The notes under the pieces are model-generated. The model was not told the DNA's origin and did not search any database. It was given only the letters and a program-made list of their open reading frames with translations. The translations under genes and the position numbers were made by a program. Shown piece after piece: positions 41,869-51,187 of a stretch of DNA of 64,000 nucleotides. The stretch is from Methylorubrum extorquens (GTDB lineage: Bacteria > Pseudomonadota > Alphaproteobacteria > Rhizobiales > Beijerinckiaceae), in the NCBI RefSeq assembly GCF_024169925.1, contig NZ_JALJXF010000001.1:2486001-2550000 (forward strand), given 5' to 3'. Each line of letters starts with the position of its first letter. Within the stretch, counting starts at the first letter, position 1.

Positions 41869-43011
41869 TCAGCGCTGCACGGCGGCGGGCGTCGCCGGCA
41901 CCTTCGGCGTCTCGACGCCGAGGCGCTTGACCGGCCAGCCGTCGCCCCAGCGGCGCATGTCGCTGAAGGCGGGATCGTTCTTGAGGCTCTGGGCGTCCTT
42001 GCCGGCGAAGGCAGCCGTCGCCGCCATGTCGAAGGTGCGCCAGTAGGCGAGGAAATCGAGGCTGTCGGCGCGGGCGTTGTTGATCTGCGAGACCAGCGTG
42101 GTCTGCTCGCCCGAGAGCGACATGTCGGCCGACCAGCGGAAGGGCGGCGGCTTCTCGCCGGGTGGGTCGGGCGGCAGCTTGATCGCGCCGCCGTCATAGG
42201 CCGCGTCGAGCCCGGCGGGCGAGGCGAGCGTCGCGGTGAGCGCCGGGAAGCCGTGGTCGTCCGAGAGCGCCCGCACGAGCAGCTTGCGCTCCGGCGGGAC
42301 TGAATGGGCGTCGCGCAGGATGCGCCGGGCGGCGGCGTCGGCGGCCCGCGCGTCGCGGTCGCCGATCACCGTCACCAGCAGGGTCTTGGGCGACATGCCG
42401 TCGAGATCGCCGAGCGGGATGCCGCGGGACTTGGCGTCCCGGGCGATGCCACCGGGCATCACGACATAGACGAGCTTCGGCGCCGGCAGGCCGTCCTGTG
42501 CGGCTTCCGCCGCGAGGTGGGCCGCGAGCGGCGCGCCGGCCAAGTGGCCGATCAGGGCGAGGCGGCCCGTATCCGGCTTCGCGTCGGCGTCGCCTGCAAG
42601 ATCCGCCAGCGCGGATTTCAGCAGGCGCGCAGCGATGGCCGGTGCGTCGGAGGGCCGGGTGCGGTTCACCTCCTGAAAGCGGGGGAACAGCACGAGCCAG
42701 CCGTGGCGCGCGAGATGGTCGATCCATGCGCCGTAGGCCTGCGGGTTCGGTGCGCCCCAGGCGTGGAGGAACACCGCCACCGGCCGCCCGCCCTCGGGCG
42801 CCGGGCCCGCCTTGTAGAAGGCGTAGGTTGCAGCGCTCGTCTTGCCGACCGCGCGCTTGGTGATGGTCGCGGCCTTGTCGCCGACGCCGCCGGGTCCCTC
42901 CGTCGGCTGGGCCGGGGGCGCGGCGGCGAAGACCGGCCCGGCCACGGACAGGGCGGCCAGCATGCCCAGGCTGGGCCAACGCAGGGCGGCAAGTCCGGAT
43001 TTCGGGCGCAT
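41869..43011 (-). CDS. Exported alpha/beta-hydrolase-like protein without the nucleophile Ser
   Basis: This 380-residue protein has a signal peptide (residues 1-30). The alpha/beta-hydrolase core shows the oxyanion strand PVAVFLHAWGAPNPQAYGAW and a nucleophile elbow LALIGHLAGAPLA. There the family GxSxG reads G155-H-L-A-G, so Leu157 replaces the catalytic Ser. A later DDHGFPAL supplies the His position. It is therefore probably a pseudo-enzyme or binding protein in the periplasm. The C-terminal 90 residues are unrelated to the hydrolase fold. No partner is evident. Confidence 0.7.
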   Translation of the reverse strand: MRPKSGLAALRWPSLGMLAALSVAGPVFAAAPPAQPTEGPGGVGDKAATITKRAVGKTSAATYAFYKAGPAPEGGRPVAVFLHAWGAPNPQAYGAWIDHLARHGWLVLFPRFQEVNRTRPSDAPAIAARLLKSALADLAGDADAKPDTGRLALIGHLAGAPLAAHLAAEAAQDGLPAPKLVYVVMPGGIARDAKSRGIPLGDLDGMSPKTLLVTVIGDRDARAADAAARRILRDAHSVPPERKLLVRALSDDHGFPALTATLASPAGLDAAYDGGAIKLPPDPPGEKPPPFRWSADMSLSGEQTTLVSQINNARADSLDFLAYWRTFDMAATAAFAGKDAQSLKNDPAFSDMRRWGDGWPVKRLGVETPKVPATPAAVQR

Positions 43012-43146
43012 CAGTCTCTCGGGCGATCGGCGAAACGCTGTGCCGATCCCCTCCGCTCACGTGCGCTCACATGAATGTCAGGGCTCGACCGCGCCTGAAT
43101 AGCAGATTCCGGCGCGGAGGCGACGCCGCAGGGGCAACGGTGCGCG

Positions 43147-43368
43147 CTATTCGCGCTCCTTCACCCGGCGGCACTCGGTCTTGAGGTAGCTCGTCTTGCC
43201 GACTTCGTCGCGCAGATCGGTGCGGGCGATGATCTCCTGCCAGCCGTTGGTGCAGCCGAGTTCGTTCGCGACGCGAACCTTGCGCACCTCGCTTGCCCGC
43301 TCGTCGTTGCACTCCTGCTGCGGGATGCCGTTGGCGCAGACGAGCACGACGGCGATGAAGGCGTTCAT
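43147..43368 (-). CDS. Small exported or membrane-anchored Cys-containing hypothetical protein
   Basis: This 73-residue protein has a short hydrophobic N-terminus (MNAFIAVVLVCANGIPQQEC) and Cys at 11, 20, 39 and 66. CNDERASEVRKVRVANELGC and SYLKTECRRVKERE make up the rest. A purine-rich GGGAGA precedes the ATG. It resembles small Cys-bearing proteins common in methylobacteria, but I recognise no characterised family. Confidence 0.55.
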   Translation of the reverse strand: MNAFIAVVLVCANGIPQQECNDERASEVRKVRVANELGCTNGWQEIIARTDLRDEVGKTSYLKTECRRVKERE

Positions 43369-43461
43369 GGCGAATCTCCCGTTTTTTTGTTGGCTTGTCC
43401 CGCCTGTGGCGAGCCGGAGCCTTACGCACGAGGCCGGCGTCGGGTTTCGCCCTTGTGAACG

Positions 43462-44310
43462 CTATCCCACCTCGACGATGAGATCGTTGCGAAACGTCTT
43501 TCCCTCCACCGGGTTGGCGAGCCAGCGGGTGCGCCCGATCCGCAGGTCGTGCCCGGCATGGAAGTGGCCGGAGATCCAGAGATCGGGACGGTCCGCGTCG
43601 GGCAGGTCGTCGAGAACGGTGGTGGCGTAGAAGGCCGGCACCCACCACGGCACGCCGGGGCTGTCGCGGAACGCGTCGGCGGCGAGCGGGCTCGGCGGGT
43701 GGTGCGTGACGGCGACCGTCGGGCCCCCGTGCGGTCGGGCCAGCGTTTCGAGGAAAGCCGCCCGCTCTCTGAGGTGCGCCTCCATCGCGTCGGCCGGTGA
43801 CCAGGGTTCGCGGTCGGCCCGGCGGATCGAGCCGCGGTATTCCCGCGATCCGGTGACGGGGTCGGTCATCCGCGCCGCCGCATAGGCGACCGGGTCGTCG
43901 GGCCGGTCGGGCGTGTCGTCGGTGAGCCAGCGCCCGGCGAGCGACCAATCGCTCCAGAGCGTCGTGCCGACGAAGCGCACGCCGCCGATCACCACCGCCT
44001 GCCCGCCTTGCAGCAGGTGGATGCGGCTCCCCAGCCCATTCAGCCGGGCGACCTCGCGTTCGAGGGCGGCGAGGAGTTCGGGCGCGGTACGTGGGTCGCC
44101 GGTCGGGGCGTAGTGCTCGTGGTTGCCCGGCACCAGTACCACCGGCCGGCCGCCCGCCAGCGCCAGCACCGTGGCGAGCCCGGCCTCGGGCTGGCCCTCG
44201 TGCAGGTCGCCGGCGCAGACGAGCACGTCGAAGGCGGCCTCGGGCGGCCGGATCATCTCCGGGCGGCGACGTTCGAGATGCAGATCGGAGAGGGGAAAGA
44301 GGCGCAGCAC
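43462..44310 (-). CDS. Calcineurin-like metallophosphoesterase
   Basis: This 282-residue protein has the metal-ligand motifs of the family in order: DLHLE (Asp9, His11), CAGDLHEGQ, VPGNHEHY (the GNHE signature), VTHHPPSP and ISGHFHAGHD. A two-metal site would hydrolyse a phosphodi- or monoester. No membrane segment is seen. It is followed upstream by the CDF-like gene, whose stop lies about 30 bases before this start on the same strand. The substrate is not predictable. Confidence 0.9.
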   Translation of the reverse strand: MLRLFPLSDLHLERRRPEMIRPPEAAFDVLVCAGDLHEGQPEAGLATVLALAGGRPVVLVPGNHEHYAPTGDPRTAPELLAALEREVARLNGLGSRIHLLQGGQAVVIGGVRFVGTTLWSDWSLAGRWLTDDTPDRPDDPVAYAAARMTDPVTGSREYRGSIRRADREPWSPADAMEAHLRERAAFLETLARPHGGPTVAVTHHPPSPLAADAFRDSPGVPWWVPAFYATTVLDDLPDADRPDLWISGHFHAGHDLRIGRTRWLANPVEGKTFRNDLIVEVG

Positions 44311-44340
44311 GGAATCCGCAGGTTCGAAAAAGGGAAAGGA

Positions 44341-45009
44341 TCAGGCGCGGGCCTGCGCCGCCTCCTCGGCCGCGGCGCGCCATTCGCGGCGGGCGGCCTT
44401 GAGCACGTCGAAGGCGGAATCGGCGTTGAGGACGGCGATGCCGCCTGCCGCAACGAGGTCGGGCCAGGGTGAGAGGGTCAGCGCGGTCGCAAGCCCCGCA
44501 ACGATGATCGCGACATTGGCGGCGACATCGTTGCGGGCCGAGAGGTAGGCCGCGCGGGTGAGGCTGCCATGGCCGTCGCGGTGGCGGGCGAGCATCAGCG
44601 CGCAGGCGAGGTTGACGAGAAGCGCGCCGAGGCCGGTCAGCGTCAGCGGCACGGGGGCCGGCGCGGTGAAGTCCGAGAATTTTTCGTAGGCCGCCCAGGC
44701 CGTGGCGAGGCCCGGCACCAGCAGGATGCCGGCGAGCCCCGCGCCGAGCCGCGCCCGGTTGCGCACGCTCCAGCCGATCCCTGCAAAGATCAGCAGGTTG
44801 ATCGCGGCATCCTCCAGGAAGTCGAGGCTGTCGGCGATCAGCGCCACCGAGCCGATCGCGAGCGCCACCGCGATCTCGATGCCGAAATAGCCGAGGTTCA
44901 GCGCCGCCACGCGGGCGACGACCGGGCGCAGACTCGGCGAAGGCGGGAGACGAGGCACCGGCGGGTTCCCGGGGGTGGAGCGAAGCGGGCCGGTGATGGA
45001 CCGAGGCAC
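44341..45009 (-). CDS. Cation-diffusion-facilitator-like membrane protein
   Basis: This 222-residue protein has about five to six membrane helices. The metal-site motif ADSLDFLEDA (HxxxD/DxxxD type in helix 2) and ARNDVAANVAII (helix 5 equivalent) fit cation efflux proteins that export Zn, Co or Cd. The cytoplasmic C-terminal domain of classical CDFs is missing, as in the shorter subgroup annotated as cobalt-zinc-cadmium resistance proteins. The metal is not predictable. Confidence 0.75.
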   Translation of the reverse strand: MPRSITGPLRSTPGNPPVPRLPPSPSLRPVVARVAALNLGYFGIEIAVALAIGSVALIADSLDFLEDAAINLLIFAGIGWSVRNRARLGAGLAGILLVPGLATAWAAYEKFSDFTAPAPVPLTLTGLGALLVNLACALMLARHRDGHGSLTRAAYLSARNDVAANVAIIVAGLATALTLSPWPDLVAAGGIAVLNADSAFDVLKAARREWRAAAEEAAQARA

Positions 45010-45158
45010 CCTGCCCTGTCGAGGCCCTTCCCGGCCTTAGGGCCTCTCGGCCTATTGTCCGGCTGGATTTGCACGCGCGGCTGTGCAAGGCGAGAGATCT
45101 GCCGAAGGACAGCCAAGCCGCCTATCGAGCGGCGATCCGGACCGGGGAGGCGTTGGAC

Positions 45159-45632
45159 ATGTTGCCCGAACTGCGCGTGCTCTATTTCGAGGATCTCGAA
45201 GTCGGACTGACGGAGATCCTGAAGAAAGAGATCTCCTCCTCCGACGTGGTGGGCTTTGCCGAGATCACCGGCGACCGCAACCCGATCCACCTCTCCGAGC
45301 ACTTCGCCGCGCGCACGCCGTTCGGCACCCGCATCGCCCACGGCCTCTACACCGCGGGCCTGATCTCGGCGGTGCTCGGCACCCGCCTGCCGGGGCCGGG
45401 CGCGGTCTACATCTCGCAAACCCTGAACTTCCGCGCGCCGGTGCGCATCGGCGACATCGTCGAGGTGAAGGTCGAGGTCGCCGAGCTGATCCCCGAGCGC
45501 CGCCGCGCCCGGCTCGCCTGCACCTGCTCCGTCGGCGACGAGGTGGTGCTCGACGGCGAGGCCCTGGTGAAGGTGCCGAAGAAGGAAGAGGCCGACCCGC
45601 TCGCCATGCGCATGGGCGGCGGCCGCGTTTAA
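45159..45632 (+). CDS. MaoC-type (R)-specific enoyl-CoA hydratase (PhaJ-like)
   Basis: This protein has 157 residues from ATG 45159 (GGGGAGG eight bases upstream). The single hot-dog domain carries the hydratase-2 motif with catalytic Asp and His in GDRNPIHLSEHFAARTPFG, continuing TRIAHGLY. It hydrates crotonyl-CoA or longer enoyl-CoA to (R)-3-hydroxyacyl-CoA. In methylotrophs a close relative works in the ethylmalonyl-CoA pathway and PHB supply, linking it to the phaA/phaB genes elsewhere in the window. The TrmH-family gene follows after six bases. Confidence 0.88.
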   Translation: MLPELRVLYFEDLEVGLTEILKKEISSSDVVGFAEITGDRNPIHLSEHFAARTPFGTRIAHGLYTAGLISAVLGTRLPGPGAVYISQTLNFRAPVRIGDIVEVKVEVAELIPERRRARLACTCSVGDEVVLDGEALVKVPKKEEADPLAMRMGGGRV

Positions 45633-45638
45633 AAACGC

Positions 45639-46448
45639 TTGCCCGAACCGATCACCATCGACGATCCCGACGACCCGCGGCTATCCGCCTACCGAGACGT
45701 GCGCGAGCGCGACCTCGTGGGCCGGCAGGGCCGCTTCATCGTCGAGGGCGAGGTGACCCTGCGGCTGCTGTTCTCAGGGGATGCCCGCTTCGCAGCGGAA
45801 TCGGTGCTGCTGGCGCCTGAGCGCTGGCCGGGCTTTTCGGCTCTGCTGCATGGGGATGGGCCGCCGGTCTATCTCGCCGGCAAGGACGTGATGAGCGCGG
45901 TCGCGGGCTTTCCGATCCATCGCGGCGTGCTGGCGGTGGGCCTGCGCGGCCAGGAGCCTCCGCCCGAGTCCCTGATCCCGCCCGCCCCTGCGCCGGCTCT
46001 CGTCGTCGGGCTCGTCGGGTTGACCAATCACGACAATGTCGGCGGCCTGTTTCGCAACGCCGCCGCCTTCGGCGCCGACGCGGTCTGGCTCGACGCCGAG
46101 ACCTGCGATCCGCTCTACCGCAAGGCGATCCGCGTCTCGGCCGGCGCGGCGCTGACCGTGCCCTTCGCCCGCGTGCCGAGCGGGGCGGCGCTGCTCGACC
46201 TTGCCGAACACCATGGCCTGACGCCGCTGGCGCTGACCCCCGGTGGCCGCGAGACCCTCGACGCCCTCGAGCCGCCGTCCCGCACGCTGCTGCTGCTCGG
46301 CACCGAGGGGCCCGGACTGCCTGAATCGCTGATGGCCCGCGCCCGCCGCGTCCGCATCGCCATGGCGCCGGGCTTCGATTCGCTCAATGTCGCGACGGCG
46401 GGGGCGATCGCGCTGCATCATCTGGCCGGACGGCGGCTCGCGGGCTGA
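45639..46448 (+). CDS. SpoU/TrmH-family RNA 2'-O-methyltransferase
   Basis: This 269-residue protein starts at TTG 45639, six bases after the hydratase stop. The SPOUT knot motifs are visible: motif 1 VGLTNHDNVGGLFRNAAAFG, motif 2 LLLLGTEGPGLPESL, and motif 3 IAMAPGFDSLNVATAGAIAL. An N-terminal substrate-binding domain precedes them (RFIVEGEVTLRLLF). It methylates a ribose 2'-OH in tRNA or rRNA; which site cannot be told. Confidence 0.9.
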   Translation: MPEPITIDDPDDPRLSAYRDVRERDLVGRQGRFIVEGEVTLRLLFSGDARFAAESVLLAPERWPGFSALLHGDGPPVYLAGKDVMSAVAGFPIHRGVLAVGLRGQEPPPESLIPPAPAPALVVGLVGLTNHDNVGGLFRNAAAFGADAVWLDAETCDPLYRKAIRVSAGAALTVPFARVPSGAALLDLAEHHGLTPLALTPGGRETLDALEPPSRTLLLLGTEGPGLPESLMARARRVRIAMAPGFDSLNVATAGAIALHHLAGRRLAG

Positions 46449-46560
46449 AGCCGAATCCTCGGGGCACGGCTGCGGCCTCCCGCCTGTGGACGGCTCGGGC
46501 CCTCGCGGACCCTGGCCGGCCCGCGCATGTTAGAAGCAGCGGGCGCCAGCGGGGTACGGG

Positions 46561-48060
46561 ATGGGCTACGAGATCGATCTGGGGCGGGCCGGCGATAGGC
46601 CCGGGACGATGGACCTCACCGAACTGCTGGCGACGCGCCTCCTCGTCCAGGGCAATTCCGGTTCGGGCAAGTCGCACCTGCTGCGCCGCCTGCTCGAACA
46701 GAGCGCGGGCCTCGTGCAGCAGGCGATCATCGACCCCGAGGGCGATTTCGTCACGCTGGCCGAACGCTACGGCCATGTCGTCGTCGAGGCGGATGGCAAC
46801 GAGGCCGAATTGCTGCGCATCGCCGCCCGCGTGCGCGAGCACCGGGTCTCCGTCGTGCTGTCCCTCGAAGGGCTCGACGCCGAGGACCAGATGCGCGCTG
46901 CCGCCGCCTTCCTCGGCGGGCTGTTCGATGCCGACCGCTCGCTCTGGTACCCGATGCTCGTGGTGGTGGACGAGGCGCAGCTCTTCGCCCCGGCCGCCGC
47001 GGGCGAGGTCTCCGACGAGGCCCGCCGCTTGTCGCTCGGCGCCATGACCAACCTGATGTGCCGCGGGCGAAAGCGGGGCTTGGCCGGCATCATCGCCACG
47101 CAGCGTCTGGCCAAGCTCGCCAAGAACGTCGCGGCGGAAGCCTCGAACTTCCTGATGGGCCGCACCTTCCTCGACATCGACATGGCGCGGGCCGCCGACC
47201 TGCTCGGCATCGACCGCCGCGGGGCCGAGATGTTCCGCGACCTCGCCCGCGGGCATTTCGTCGGCTTGGGGCCCGCACTCTCGAAGCGCCCGCTGCCCAT
47301 CGCCATCGGCCCGACGGTGACCGAGAGCCGCAACGCCGCCCCCGACCTGCTCCCCCTGCCCACCATGGGCGAGGAGGCGCGTGCCCTGATCATGACGGCG
47401 TCGGCCGAGGAGGAGGCCCGGCCGCTGCTCAGCCCCCGGCCCAAGCCCGTGCGCGCGCCCGGCCCCGACGTGCTGGTCCAGCTCGCCAATTACCGCCCGC
47501 CGGTGCGCGAGGATCTGCCGGAGGAGGAGCCGATGGACCCGGCCGAGCGCGAGGCGGCGATGGCCGAGATCCTCGCCTCGGTGCTCGCGGATTCGGATGC
47601 GGCCGCCTGCACGCCCGCCACCCTTTACCAAGACTTCACCGTCCGCTGCCGCATCCGCCGGATCGGCGGCGAGGCGATGGGGCTGCCCGAGTTCAAGCGG
47701 CGGCTCGCCGTCGCGCGGGCCGGCGTCCAGGGGGCCACCGCGGAAGGACCCGGCTGGGAGCGGGCGCAGGGGATCGCCGCCGGCCTTCCCGAGGATCTCG
47801 CCGGGCTGTTCCTGCTCATCGCCCGCACGGCGCTCGAAGGCTCCCCCTGCCCGTCCGATGCGGCGCTCGCGGAGGCCTACGGCACCTCCTCGGCGGGCCG
47901 CGCCCGGCGCATGCTCGGTTATCTCGAGGAGCGCGGCGCCATCGTCATGCGCCGGGATCTACGCGGCGCGCCGATCATCGCCGTGCCCGATCTCGATGCC
48001 GAGACCGGCCCGCAGATCGGTGCGGCCGCCGTGCTCCCGCTGCGTCGGCGACGGCCGTGA
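46561..48060 (+). CDS. HerA/FtsK-like ATPase (DUF853-type)
   Basis: This 499-residue ATPase has a Walker A QGNSGSGKSHLL (residues about 30-41), Walker B MLVVVDEAQLF and an Arg-bearing GIIATQRLAKL sensor region. These match HerA-type hexameric translocases, but no NurA nuclease is adjacent. Residues from about 290 form an unrelated helical C-terminal domain with a winged-helix-like end (ALAEAYGTSSAGRARRMLGY). It may act on DNA or be a phage/plasmid-derived helper; its role here is unknown. It is normal for a widespread alphaproteobacterial family. Confidence 0.85.
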   Translation: MGYEIDLGRAGDRPGTMDLTELLATRLLVQGNSGSGKSHLLRRLLEQSAGLVQQAIIDPEGDFVTLAERYGHVVVEADGNEAELLRIAARVREHRVSVVLSLEGLDAEDQMRAAAAFLGGLFDADRSLWYPMLVVVDEAQLFAPAAAGEVSDEARRLSLGAMTNLMCRGRKRGLAGIIATQRLAKLAKNVAAEASNFLMGRTFLDIDMARAADLLGIDRRGAEMFRDLARGHFVGLGPALSKRPLPIAIGPTVTESRNAAPDLLPLPTMGEEARALIMTASAEEEARPLLSPRPKPVRAPGPDVLVQLANYRPPVREDLPEEEPMDPAEREAAMAEILASVLADSDAAACTPATLYQDFTVRCRIRRIGGEAMGLPEFKRRLAVARAGVQGATAEGPGWERAQGIAAGLPEDLAGLFLLIARTALEGSPCPSDAALAEAYGTSSAGRARRMLGYLEERGAIVMRRDLRGAPIIAVPDLDAETGPQIGAAAVLPLRRRRP

Positions 48061-48193
48061 ACGCGGACGGTTTCGGCTGATCGATGGTCGGAACTTGTTG
48101 AGACCGGCGGCACGCGACAATCCGTGCCTCTTGCCCCTGGCCCGCTTCCGGCCAAGATTGCGCCGACGATGTCAGGTTGGGAGTCTTGGGGCG

Positions 48194-49786
48194 TTGCTGC
48201 AGTCGCGGGAAGGTTTGCGTACCCTGTCGGGCCGCCGCACCATCGTCGTCGGGGCCGGCCCCGGCGGGCTGGCCACTGCGCTGCTCCTGGCCAAGGCCGG
48301 ACTGCACGTCACGCTGATTGAGAAGGATGCCCAGGTCGGCGGACGCACCAAGACGGTCGAGGCGCCGGGTGGCTACCGCTTCGACATCGGCCCGACCTTC
48401 TTCCTCTATCCGCAGATCCTCGCCGACATCTTCGAATCCTGCGGCGAGCGCCTGGAGGACCATGTCCGGCTGGAGCGGCTCGACCCGCAATACAATCTCG
48501 TCTTCGAGGGTGAGGGCGGCGTCTCGGGTCAGATCCGCGCCACCGGCGACGTGCCGCGGCTGAAGGCCGAGATCGCCCGCCTCGCCCCCGCCGATGCCGA
48601 GAACGTCGAGAAATTCTTCGAAGAGAACCGGACCAAGCTGAACTACTTCAAGCCGGTGCTGGAGCAGCCTTTCGACAATTTTCTGTCGATGGCGAGCCCG
48701 GCCATGCTGGCGGCCCTCCCCCATCTTCATCCCGGGCGCAGCGTGGACCGGGATCTCAAGCGCTACTTCGCCGACCCGCGGGTGCGCCTCGCCTTCTCGT
48801 TCCAGACCAAATATCTCGGGATGAGCCCTTTCCGCTGCCCGAGCCTGTTCACGATCCTCTCGTTCCTTGAATACGAGCACGGGGTCTACCACCCGGTCGG
48901 CGGCTGCGGCGCGGTCTCGGAGGCGATGGCGGGGCTGGCCCGCCGCATGGGCGTCGACATCCGCCTCGGGCAATCGGTCGAGCGGATCCTGTTCGAGGGC
49001 AAGCGCGCCTGCGGCGTGGTCGTCGGCGGCGAGACGCTGAAGGCCGACGCGGTCGTCGTGAACGGCGACTTCGCCAAGGTGATGCCCGATCTCGTGCCGG
49101 AGAAGCGCCGCCCGCGCTGGCGCGATGCCAAGATCGCCAAGGCCCGGCTCTCCTGCTCGACCTTCATGCTCTACTTGGGGCTGGAGGGCAAAATGCCCGA
49201 GAGTCTCGGCCACCACACCATCCTGCTGTCCAAGGAATACGAGCGCAACATCAAGGAGATCACCGGCGGCACGCTGCCGATGGAGCCTTCGATCTACGTG
49301 CAGCACGCCGGCTTCACCGATGGCGGCATGGCGCCGCCCGGCCACACCGCCCTCTACGTGCTGGTGCCGGTGCCGAACCTGAAGGCGGGCATCGATTGGG
49401 AGGCGGTCGGCCCGAGCTACCGCAAGCTGATTCTGGAGCGCCTGAAGCTTCTCGGCCTTCCCGACATCGAGAGCCGCATCCGCTACGAGCGCGTGGTCGA
49501 TCCCCGCGATTGGCGCGACGAGTTCGCCGTGCACGAGGGCGCGACCTTCAACCTCGCCCACGACCTCATGCAGATGCTGTGGTTCCGGCCCCATAACCGC
49601 TTCGGGCCGGGGCTCTACCTCGTCGGCGGCGGCACCCATCCGGGCTCGGGCCTTCCCGTGATCTACGAGGGTGCGCGCATCTCGGCCCGGCTCCTGATCG
49701 AGGATCTCGCCAAGGAGAAGGCACCCGCGATCCTGGCGGACCTGCCGACGACCTCGCCGCTCGCCACGCAGGGCGACCCGAGCTGA
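48194..49786 (+). CDS. CrtI/CrtN-family carotenoid desaturase or oxidase (first of two)
   Basis: This FAD-dependent phytoene-desaturase-family enzyme has about 530 residues. Its dinucleotide fold is VVGAGPGGLATALLLAKAGL near the N-terminus, followed by GGRTKTVEAPGGYRFDIGPT. The C-terminal family signature is GLYLVGGGTHPGSGLPVIYE. No ATG fits: TTG 48194 (GGAG ten bases upstream) is chosen and TTG 48215 is possible. It belongs with the second desaturase at 53483 and the downstream glycosyl- and acyltransferases. It may desaturate (diapo)phytoene/squalene or oxidise a terminal methyl; the two are hard to tell apart by eye. Confidence 0.85.
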   Translation: MLQSREGLRTLSGRRTIVVGAGPGGLATALLLAKAGLHVTLIEKDAQVGGRTKTVEAPGGYRFDIGPTFFLYPQILADIFESCGERLEDHVRLERLDPQYNLVFEGEGGVSGQIRATGDVPRLKAEIARLAPADAENVEKFFEENRTKLNYFKPVLEQPFDNFLSMASPAMLAALPHLHPGRSVDRDLKRYFADPRVRLAFSFQTKYLGMSPFRCPSLFTILSFLEYEHGVYHPVGGCGAVSEAMAGLARRMGVDIRLGQSVERILFEGKRACGVVVGGETLKADAVVVNGDFAKVMPDLVPEKRRPRWRDAKIAKARLSCSTFMLYLGLEGKMPESLGHHTILLSKEYERNIKEITGGTLPMEPSIYVQHAGFTDGGMAPPGHTALYVLVPVPNLKAGIDWEAVGPSYRKLILERLKLLGLPDIESRIRYERVVDPRDWRDEFAVHEGATFNLAHDLMQMLWFRPHNRFGPGLYLVGGGTHPGSGLPVIYEGARISARLLIEDLAKEKAPAILADLPTTSPLATQGDPS

Positions 49787-50214
49787 TGCGGGCGGCGCTT
49801 CTCCCGGGGCTCGCCGTGCTGGCCGCCCTTGCGGGTTCGGCGCGGGCGGCGAGCGTGGAGGTGATCGTCGAGGGCGCCGAGCCGGGGGCAGGCGAAGTCT
49901 ACGTCACCCTGTGTCAGGGCGGGCTGAGCGAGGCCGCCTGCCCGATCGGCCGGAGCGCTCCGGCCCGCGCTGCGGCCGAGCGCTTCGTCTTCACCGACGT
50001 GCCCGCGGGCATCTGGGCGGTCGCCGCCTTTCAGGACGAGAACGGCAACGGCCGGCTCGATCGCACCGGGCTCGGCCTGCCGCTGGAGCCTTACGGTTTC
50101 TCCGGCGCGGTCGCGCGCCGGGCCCGGCCGGATTTTGCCAGCGCGAGCTTCGCCCTGCGCGAACCCGGCGCCGCCGTGCGGATCCGCATCGCCCGTCCCC
50201 TGCCGCGGCGCTGA
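49786..50214 (+). CDS. DUF2141 exported protein
   Basis: This 142-residue protein has a signal peptide (residues 1-21). The mature domain starts ASVEVIVEGAEPGAGEVYVT and contains VPAGIWAVAAFQDENGNGRL, the DxNxNGxxD-like loop characteristic of DUF2141, then PLEPYGFSGAVARRARPDF. Its ATG overlaps the desaturase stop by one base (TGATG), implying coupling. The family function is unknown. Its place inside the carotenoid operon suggests a periplasmic or envelope partner of the pigment. Confidence 0.85.
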   Translation: MRAALLPGLAVLAALAGSARAASVEVIVEGAEPGAGEVYVTLCQGGLSEAACPIGRSAPARAAAERFVFTDVPAGIWAVAAFQDENGNGRLDRTGLGLPLEPYGFSGAVARRARPDFASASFALREPGAAVRIRIARPLPRR

Positions 50215-50221
50215 CGGCCGA

Positions 50222-51187
50222 ATGATGCACAGCAAGGCCCCGCCCCTCGTCTCCGTCGAGGGCGCCGCCCTCGCCTATCGCGGCCGTCCGGCCCTGCGCG
50301 GGCTCGACCTCACCCTCGTCCGCGGCACGACGCTGGCCCTTCTCGGGCCGAACGGGGCTGGCAAGACCAGCCTGATTCGCCTGCTGGCCGGGCGGCTCAA
50401 GCCCGATGCCGGACGCGTTCGCATTCTCGGCGGCGATCCCCATGCCGACCGCGCGACCCGCAAGCGGATCGGCTTCGTGCCGCAGGAGATTGCACTCTAT
50501 CCTCGCCTCACCGTCGCGGAGAATCTCGACGTGTTCGCCCGGCTCGCCGGCCTGAAGCGCGGGGAGCGGCGCGAGGCGGTCGCGGCGGCGATCGGGCGCT
50601 GTGCGCTGGCCGAGGTGGCGGGGCGGCTCGTCGCCACGCTCTCGGGCGGCTACCAGCGCCGGGTCAACATCGCCGTGAGCCTGCTCGGCGAGCCCGACCT
50701 GATCCTGCTCGACGAGCCGACGCAGGGGGTCGATCTCGACGCGCGCGCAGCGATCCACGCGGTGCTGGCGAGCTTGCGCGCCGGTGGCGCCGGGCTCGTC
50801 GTCAGCACCCACGACTTCTCCGAAGCCGAGCGCCTTGCGGACCGCGTCGCCATCCTGGCCGACGGGCGGGTCCGGCTCGAAGGCACCCTGCCTGCGCTGA
50901 TGCGCCCGCTCGAGGCCGCCCCGCCCGAGCACGAGGCGGTGCTGGAGAGCCTTCCGGACGCCGCCGAGGCGGCCCTGCGGCGATCCGGCTTCTCGCCGCT
51001 CGCGGGCGACGCGCGCATCTGGCGCGCCGACCACGGTGCCGTCGGCGGGCTCGACGGCGCAGCTCTGCTCGCCGCCCTGCGGGGAGCCGGCGTGCCGGTC
51101 GCCGAGATCCGCGTGCGCCGCCCCGGCCTGGAAACCCTCTACCGCGACAGCCTCGCCAACCGTTCGGGCCTGGAGACGGCGGCGTGA
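50222..51187 (+). CDS. ABC transporter ATP-binding protein
   Basis: This 321-residue ATPase has Walker [11 protein letters not shown] (residues about 42-51), a Q-loop in [11 protein letters not shown], signature LSGGYQRRV (LSGGQ variant with Tyr), Walker [13 protein letters not shown] and a switch His in STHDFSE. The C-terminal 90 residues are unique. It fits the DrrA/NatA class that drives ABC-2 exporters and is coupled by a four-base overlap to the permease downstream. The cargo is unknown; within the carotenoid block it may export a lipid or pigment-related compound. Confidence 0.93.
   Translation: MMHSKAPPLVSVEGAALAYRGRPALRGLDLTLVRGTTLALLGPNGAGKTSLIRLLAGRLKPDAGRVRILGGDPHADRATRKRIGFVPQEIALYPRLTVAENLDVFARLAGLKRGERREAVAAAIGRCALAEVAGRLVATLSGGYQRRVNIAVSLLGEPDLILLDEPTQGVDLDARAAIHAVLASLRAGGAGLVVSTHDFSEAERLADRVAILADGRVRLEGTLPALMRPLEAAPPEHEAVLESLPDAAEAALRRSGFSPLAGDARIWRADHGAVGGLDGAALLAALRGAGVPVAEIRVRRPGLETLYRDSLANRSGLETAA

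Noticed and set aside
43067..45088. 673-codon minus-strand ORF
   Set aside because: Out-of-frame overlap of the metallophosphoesterase and CDF-like genes, Arg/Pro-rich, no motifs.
47597..48193. Upstream extension of the first carotenoid desaturase
   Set aside because: The frame is open but overlaps the HerA-like gene; the FAD-binding motif lies only a few codons after 48215.
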